From assembly GCA_937996585.1 (NCBI GenBank), contig CALKUW010000227.1, forward strand, positions 1 to 9,216: a stretch of DNA of 9,216 nt, in the 5' to 3' direction. The DNA is from an uncultured Flavobacteriales bacterium (GTDB lineage Bacteria; Bacteroidota; Bacteroidia; Flavobacteriales_D; Sanyastnellaceae). This document shows, one piece after another, positions 6,680 to 9,216 of the stretch (within the stretch, counting starts at the first letter, position 1; every line of letters starts with the position of its first letter). Under the pieces are notes generated by a model. The model made no database searches, had not been told where the DNA came from, and was given only the letters and a program-made list of their open reading frames with translations. The translations under genes were made by a program, and so were the position numbers.

Positions 6680-7444
6680 ATGGAAACGAATTCCCCTTCG
6701 AAGGATTGGTTTGCCGTCTGGTTTGACAGCCACCATTACCATCAGCTCTATGGGCACCGGAGTGATGCTGAGGCCAAGGCCTTCATGGAGCGCCTGCACA
6801 TGGAATGGGGCGCAGGAAACCTCCAATTGCTGGATTTGGCATGCGGCAGGGGACGTCATGCCCGGGCTGCTGCCGAACTGGGGCACGAGGTGCTCGGGTT
6901 GGATTTGAGCCAAAACAGCATCGAGGAGGCCCAACATCGCCATGCTGGAGTACCGGGCCTGTCCTTTGTGGTCGGTGACATGCGCCACTTCGAACTGGAA
7001 CGGTCATTCGATGGTGTCCTGAACCTGTTCACAAGCTTCGGCTACTTTGACCGGAAAGCGGACCACCTCGCTGTACTCAGGCAAGTACATCGACACTTGC
7101 GTCCGGGTGGATTCCTTGTACTCGACTTTCTCGATACCCCTTTTGCCAAGGCCCGCCTGGTTCCCAAGGATGAGATCACCCGTGACGGCGTGACCTATCG
7201 TATGGAGCGTCACGTGGAGCGCCAGCCCGGCGCCGATTGGGACACCTTTGTGAAGCGGATTGTACACAATGGTCCGGAGGGGCGCGGGGAACACGTGGAA
7301 AGGGTAGCCGCATTGAATGAGGAAGACCTGACCGGCATGCTTGAATCCAGTGGCTTCAACATTGTCACGCGCTACGGAGACTACACTTTGGCGCCTTGGA
7401 AGGCCGGGGAAACCCCGCGCATCATTTATTTCGCAACCGCATGA
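6680..7444 (+). CDS. Class I SAM-dependent methyltransferase, substrate unknown
   Basis: Cytoplasmic methyltransferase of 254 residues with a Rossmann-type SAM-binding core. Motif I is LLDLACGRGRHA (50-61). Asp75 in GLDLSQNSIEEA should hold the SAM ribose, and VVGDMRHF (97-104) is the next loop. FDGVLNLFTSFGYF (110-123) and LRPGGFLVLDFLDTPF (140-155) complete the fold. A beta-rich stretch follows (about 168-215), then a terminal segment, YGDYTLAPWKAGETPRIIYF. The N-terminus WFAVWFDSHHYHQLYGHRSD is characteristic of a Bacteroidota group annotated only as methyltransferase. ATG 6680 is preferred over ATG 6638, whose extra 14 residues look unlike the family and would run into the siaB promoter. 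The stop overlaps the next ATG (ATGA), so it is probably translated together with the ZIP transporter. The methyl acceptor cannot be inferred. Confidence 0.9.
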   Translation: METNSPSKDWFAVWFDSHHYHQLYGHRSDAEAKAFMERLHMEWGAGNLQLLDLACGRGRHARAAAELGHEVLGLDLSQNSIEEAQHRHAGVPGLSFVVGDMRHFELERSFDGVLNLFTSFGYFDRKADHLAVLRQVHRHLRPGGFLVLDFLDTPFAKARLVPKDEITRDGVTYRMERHVERQPGADWDTFVKRIVHNGPEGRGEHVERVAALNEEDLTGMLESSGFNIVTRYGDYTLAPWKAGETPRIIYFATA

Positions 7445-8184
7445 TCGCAGGCATCACACTTGTCCTCGTCGCTCTGGCGGGTGGCCTGATGGGAGAATGG
7501 TTGGGTGACCGGTTCAAGAAGCACATGCCGTTGCTTCTCGCGTTCGGCGGCGCCTTTCTTTTGGGCTTGTGTTTTTTGCACCTCCTGCCGGAGGCTTTCT
7601 TCATGAATGGCAATGCCGGCAAGTGGGTCATTGCAGGTTTCCTCATCCAGGTCGGATTGGAATACCTGAGCAAAGGCATGGAACACGGCCACATCCATGG
7701 CAATCGGTTCGGCGCCTTAGCCTTCATCAGCCTTTGCCTTCATGCCTTGATCGAGTCCATGCCATTCGGTTTGGAAGAAGCAGGGATTGGGCACGATCAC
7801 GGGCATGATCACGGGCACGATCACGGGCATCACCACCACCATGGTGAAGGCCGACTTGCCCTGCTGTTCGGCATTGCCCTGCACAAATTCCCCGTAGCTC
7901 TCGCCTTGATGACCATCCTGAAGGCCACGGTGGCGTCCAGACCGCGGAGATGGATGTGGACCCTCATTTTCGCTGCAGTTCCATTGTGCGGCATGGCCAT
8001 TGCGGGCAGCCTGCCCCAATTGCCATGGGTATTCGGTGCCCTGAACGGTGTTTTGGTCGGCATACTGCTGCACATCTCCACGACCATCCTCTTCGAGACG
8101 TCAGACGGTCACAACTTCAATGCGCGGAAGCTGTTCACCGTCATTGGGGGATTGCTGCTGGCCTGGGCGGCCAGCCCGCATTGA
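7441..8184 (+). CDS. ZIP family metal transporter with His-rich loop
   Basis: Inner-membrane divalent-metal (probably zinc or iron) transporter of 247 residues. Hydrophobic segments lie near 1-17, 30-50, 61-76, 90-109, 137-160, 171-189, 195-217 and 229-243, giving the eight expected of ZIP proteins. The usual metal-site helices are present as HALIES (101-106) and HKFPVAL (148-154). Compared with classical HNxxDG and HxxPEG-type motifs, a Ser and a Val replace positions usually Gly and Glu. Between them is a His/Asp/Gly loop, residues 117-134, with repeated GHDH units and five His in a row. Such loops bind zinc in other family members; here it lies after the fourth segment rather than the more usual third-fourth loop. 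The start at 7441 forms an ATGA overlap with the methyltransferase gene and begins with a hydrophobic helix, so a TTG at 7396 was rejected. Confidence 0.9.
   Translation: MIAGITLVLVALAGGLMGEWLGDRFKKHMPLLLAFGGAFLLGLCFLHLLPEAFFMNGNAGKWVIAGFLIQVGLEYLSKGMEHGHIHGNRFGALAFISLCLHALIESMPFGLEEAGIGHDHGHDHGHDHGHHHHHGEGRLALLFGIALHKFPVALALMTILKATVASRPRRWMWTLIFAAVPLCGMAIAGSLPQLPWVFGALNGVLVGILLHISTTILFETSDGHNFNARKLFTVIGGLLLAWAASPH
7789..7824 (+). repeat. Three 12-bp tandem repeats encoding GHDH
   Basis: GGGCA(C/T)GATCAC is repeated three times without gaps at 7789-7800, 7801-7812 and 7813-7824. A partial fourth copy (GGGCAT) runs into a CAC-rich tract. Copies differ only at one silent C/T position. The unit is in frame, so copy-number changes would lengthen or shorten the transporter's His-rich loop without a frameshift. 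Confidence 0.85.
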
Positions 8185-8222
8185 TGAACCAAACGTAACC
8201 TTCTCGGAAAGCGTCGCGTAGT

Positions 8223-8241
8223 GGGGGCAAAGCTTGCCCTC
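8223..8241 (+). other. Hairpin abutting the start codon of the small ORF
   Basis: GGGGGCAA (8223-8230), loop AGC, then TTGCCCTC (8234-8241) form an 8-bp stem including one G-T pair. It begins 38 bases after the ZIP stop codon and ends on the base before the ATG at 8242. No T-run follows, so a simple intrinsic terminator is not favoured. It could stabilise the 3' end of the ZIP mRNA or mask the translation start of the small ORF. Confidence 0.45.
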
Positions 8242-8343
8242 ATGAAGCGTTTCCGCATCCGCATCACGATCAAGAAGTTCGAGCGTATCGAAATGAGCGC
8301 CGACAGGTTCGGGTTTGAGCTGTTCGAGCACTGTCTGAACTGA
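8242..8343 (+). CDS. Probable small protein, 33 residues, unknown function
   Basis: I do not recognise this product. The frame starts MKRFRIRITIKKFERI, continues through EMSADRFGFELFEHCLN and ends at TGA 8341-8343. The N-terminal half is strongly basic and alternates charged with hydrophobic residues, suggesting a beta strand; the C-terminal half is acidic and aromatic. Codon composition supports real coding: by my count G or C occupies 14 of 33 first, 10 of 33 second and 28 of 33 third positions, the pattern expected of a gene in a GC-rich genome rather than of intergenic DNA. There is no hydrophobic segment for a membrane anchor. It follows the ZIP gene by 57 bp in the same direction and stops 8 bp before the convergent HMG-CoA lyase stop. 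It might instead be the remnant of a longer gene. Confidence 0.5.
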   Translation: MKRFRIRITIKKFERIEMSADRFGFELFEHCLN

Positions 8344-8351
8344 GTCAGGCG

Positions 8352-9216
8352 TCAGAACAGCCCTGCCAGGATTCCGCGCGCCTCCTCCAGCGCCTCCACG
8401 TTCCAATTTCGGGAAACCCCTCCCCAGGAAGCAGGAGCTTCCATGAGCACTTCCGTCGGCAGGTTGCCGACCAGGTCATCCTTGGCCATCGGACACCCCC
8501 CGAACCCTCCGAGGGCGCCATCGAATCTTCTGCAACCACCGCGCCAGGCGGCGGCAGCCAATGTGGTTGCCTGTTCACGTAGGCCGTGAAGGTGGGCACC
8601 CACCTCAAGGCCGGGGACATCCATGGACACGTTCCGAAACACGGCCTCGATGATATCGGGTGAGCCGACCCCCACGGTATCACTCAGCGCCAGGAGTTTG
8701 ATACCGAGCTCATCATGCAACCGCGACGACCATTGGCCCGCGATTTCCGGTGACCAAGGGTCTCCGTAAGGGTTGCCAAAGCCCATGCTGAGGTACACGA
8801 CCAGTTTTTTGTCAGCATTGGCTACGGCGTTCTGGATCGATTCCAATCGGCGCCATCCTTCCTCCATGCCACCACCGGTGTTACGCTGCTGAAAGGTCTC
8901 GGAAATGGAAAAGGGAAATCCCAACACATCGGCACGACCGTGGTCCAAAGCTTCATGGGCACCCCGCTCGTTGGCCACGATGGCCAGCACTTCAGTCGAA
9001 GTCTCAGGAAGGGCCGCGAGCACATCGGCGCTATCCGCCATCTGCGGCACCGCCTTGGGCGAGACGAAACTACCGGCATCGAGCACATCGAAACCCACCT
9101 TCATGAGGGCCGACAGGTAGGCCACTTTCCTTTCCGTCGGGATGAACAAGGGCTGGCCCTGCATCGCATCGCGCGGGCAATCCGTCAGAAACCAGGGGAT
9201 AGGCGATTGATCCTCA
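8352..9216 (-). CDS. Hydroxymethylglutaryl-CoA lyase (partial, 5' end beyond window)
   Basis: Cytoplasmic enzyme splitting HMG-CoA into acetyl-CoA and acetoacetate, the last step of leucine breakdown. About 287 residues are visible; the frame stays open to base 9216 with no Met upstream of the internal one at 9164. That internal Met is the M of the conserved PRDAMQG motif, so it cannot be the start, and probably only a few N-terminal residues are missing. The TIM-barrel motifs are DCPRDAMQG (catalytic Arg-Asp), AGSFVSPKAVPQM, FPFSISETFQQRNT, SDTVGVGSP, metal-binding GAHLHG (two His), and GALGGFGGCPMAKD, whose Cys corresponds to the catalytic-loop cysteine of HMG-CoA lyase. PRDAMQG in place of PRDGLQ, and GFGGCP in place of GLGGCP, mark a Bacteroidota-type branch. 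The GGCP loop argues against the related isopropylmalate and homocitrate synthases. Confidence 0.94.
   Translation of the reverse strand, partial: EDQSPIPWFLTDCPRDAMQGQPLFIPTERKVAYLSALMKVGFDVLDAGSFVSPKAVPQMADSADVLAALPETSTEVLAIVANERGAHEALDHGRADVLGFPFSISETFQQRNTGGGMEEGWRRLESIQNAVANADKKLVVYLSMGFGNPYGDPWSPEIAGQWSSRLHDELGIKLLALSDTVGVGSPDIIEAVFRNVSMDVPGLEVGAHLHGLREQATTLAAAAWRGGCRRFDGALGGFGGCPMAKDDLVGNLPTEVLMEAPASWGGVSRNWNVEALEEARGILAGLF

Noticed and set aside
7396..7440. TTG start for the ZIP transporter inside the methyltransferase gene
   Set aside because: The added residues are polar and precede a clean membrane-helix start; ATG at 7441 gives a normal ATGA overlap.
8101..8406. Minus-strand open frame of 101 codons spanning the ZIP end and the HMG-CoA lyase end
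   Set aside because: It crosses two real gene ends in the wrong frame and has no motif.
9162..9164. ATG as the start of HMG-CoA lyase
   Set aside because: This Met lies inside the conserved PRDAMQG active-site motif and the frame continues upstream to the window edge.
1..9216. Search for tRNA, rRNA, CRISPR array, insertion sequence or phage genes
   Set aside because: No cloverleaf, spaced direct repeats, terminal inverted repeats or transposase/integrase motifs were seen by eye.

Overview
The window looks like a stretch of chromosomal core and near-core genes from a GC-rich member of the Bacteroidota, most likely Flavobacteriales or a related order. Several gene types point that way: the C-terminal half of a short primary sigma factor, a lipoprotein of a beta-helix family that I know from Flavobacteriia, a Bacteroidota-style ~1000-residue ABCG-like transporter, a SiaB/SiaC pair, and an HMG-CoA lyase of the PRDAMQG / GFGGCP type. 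Ribosome binding sites are weak or absent, also as in that phylum. The exact genus cannot be read from the sequence. I see no phage, transposon, CRISPR array, tRNA or rRNA, and no stretch above 300 bases without a gene.

Layout, left to right. (1) The 3' half of rpoD (+) runs in from the left edge and overlaps by 13 bp, tail to tail, with a HhH-GPD DNA glycosylase (-). (2) Divergent from the glycosylase is a beta-helix lipoprotein gene (+), followed after 42 bp by a large ABC transporter gene (+). (3) The transporter's 3' end overlaps by 32 bp with siaC (-), which lies 13 bp downstream of siaB (-); together these form a two-gene protein-kinase / regulatory-phosphoprotein cassette. (4) Divergent from siaB is a class I methyltransferase gene (+) that overlaps by ATGA with a ZIP-family metal transporter gene (+) carrying a His-rich loop. 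(5) A 167-bp gap holds a hairpin and a probable 33-codon gene (+). (6) HMG-CoA lyase (-) runs off the right edge.

How the genes may work together: siaB-siaC form a partner-switching module (kinase and its phosphorylatable target). The methyltransferase and ZIP transporter are probably co-translated. The lipoprotein and ABC transporter may share a transcript. The remaining genes look like unrelated housekeeping functions: transcription initiation, alkylation repair and leucine/ketone-body metabolism.

No clearly new multi-gene system is evident. The items most worth a second look are the 33-residue small protein with a hairpin abutting its start codon, the SiaB/SiaC pair without its phosphatase, and the N-terminal domains fused to the ABC transporter.
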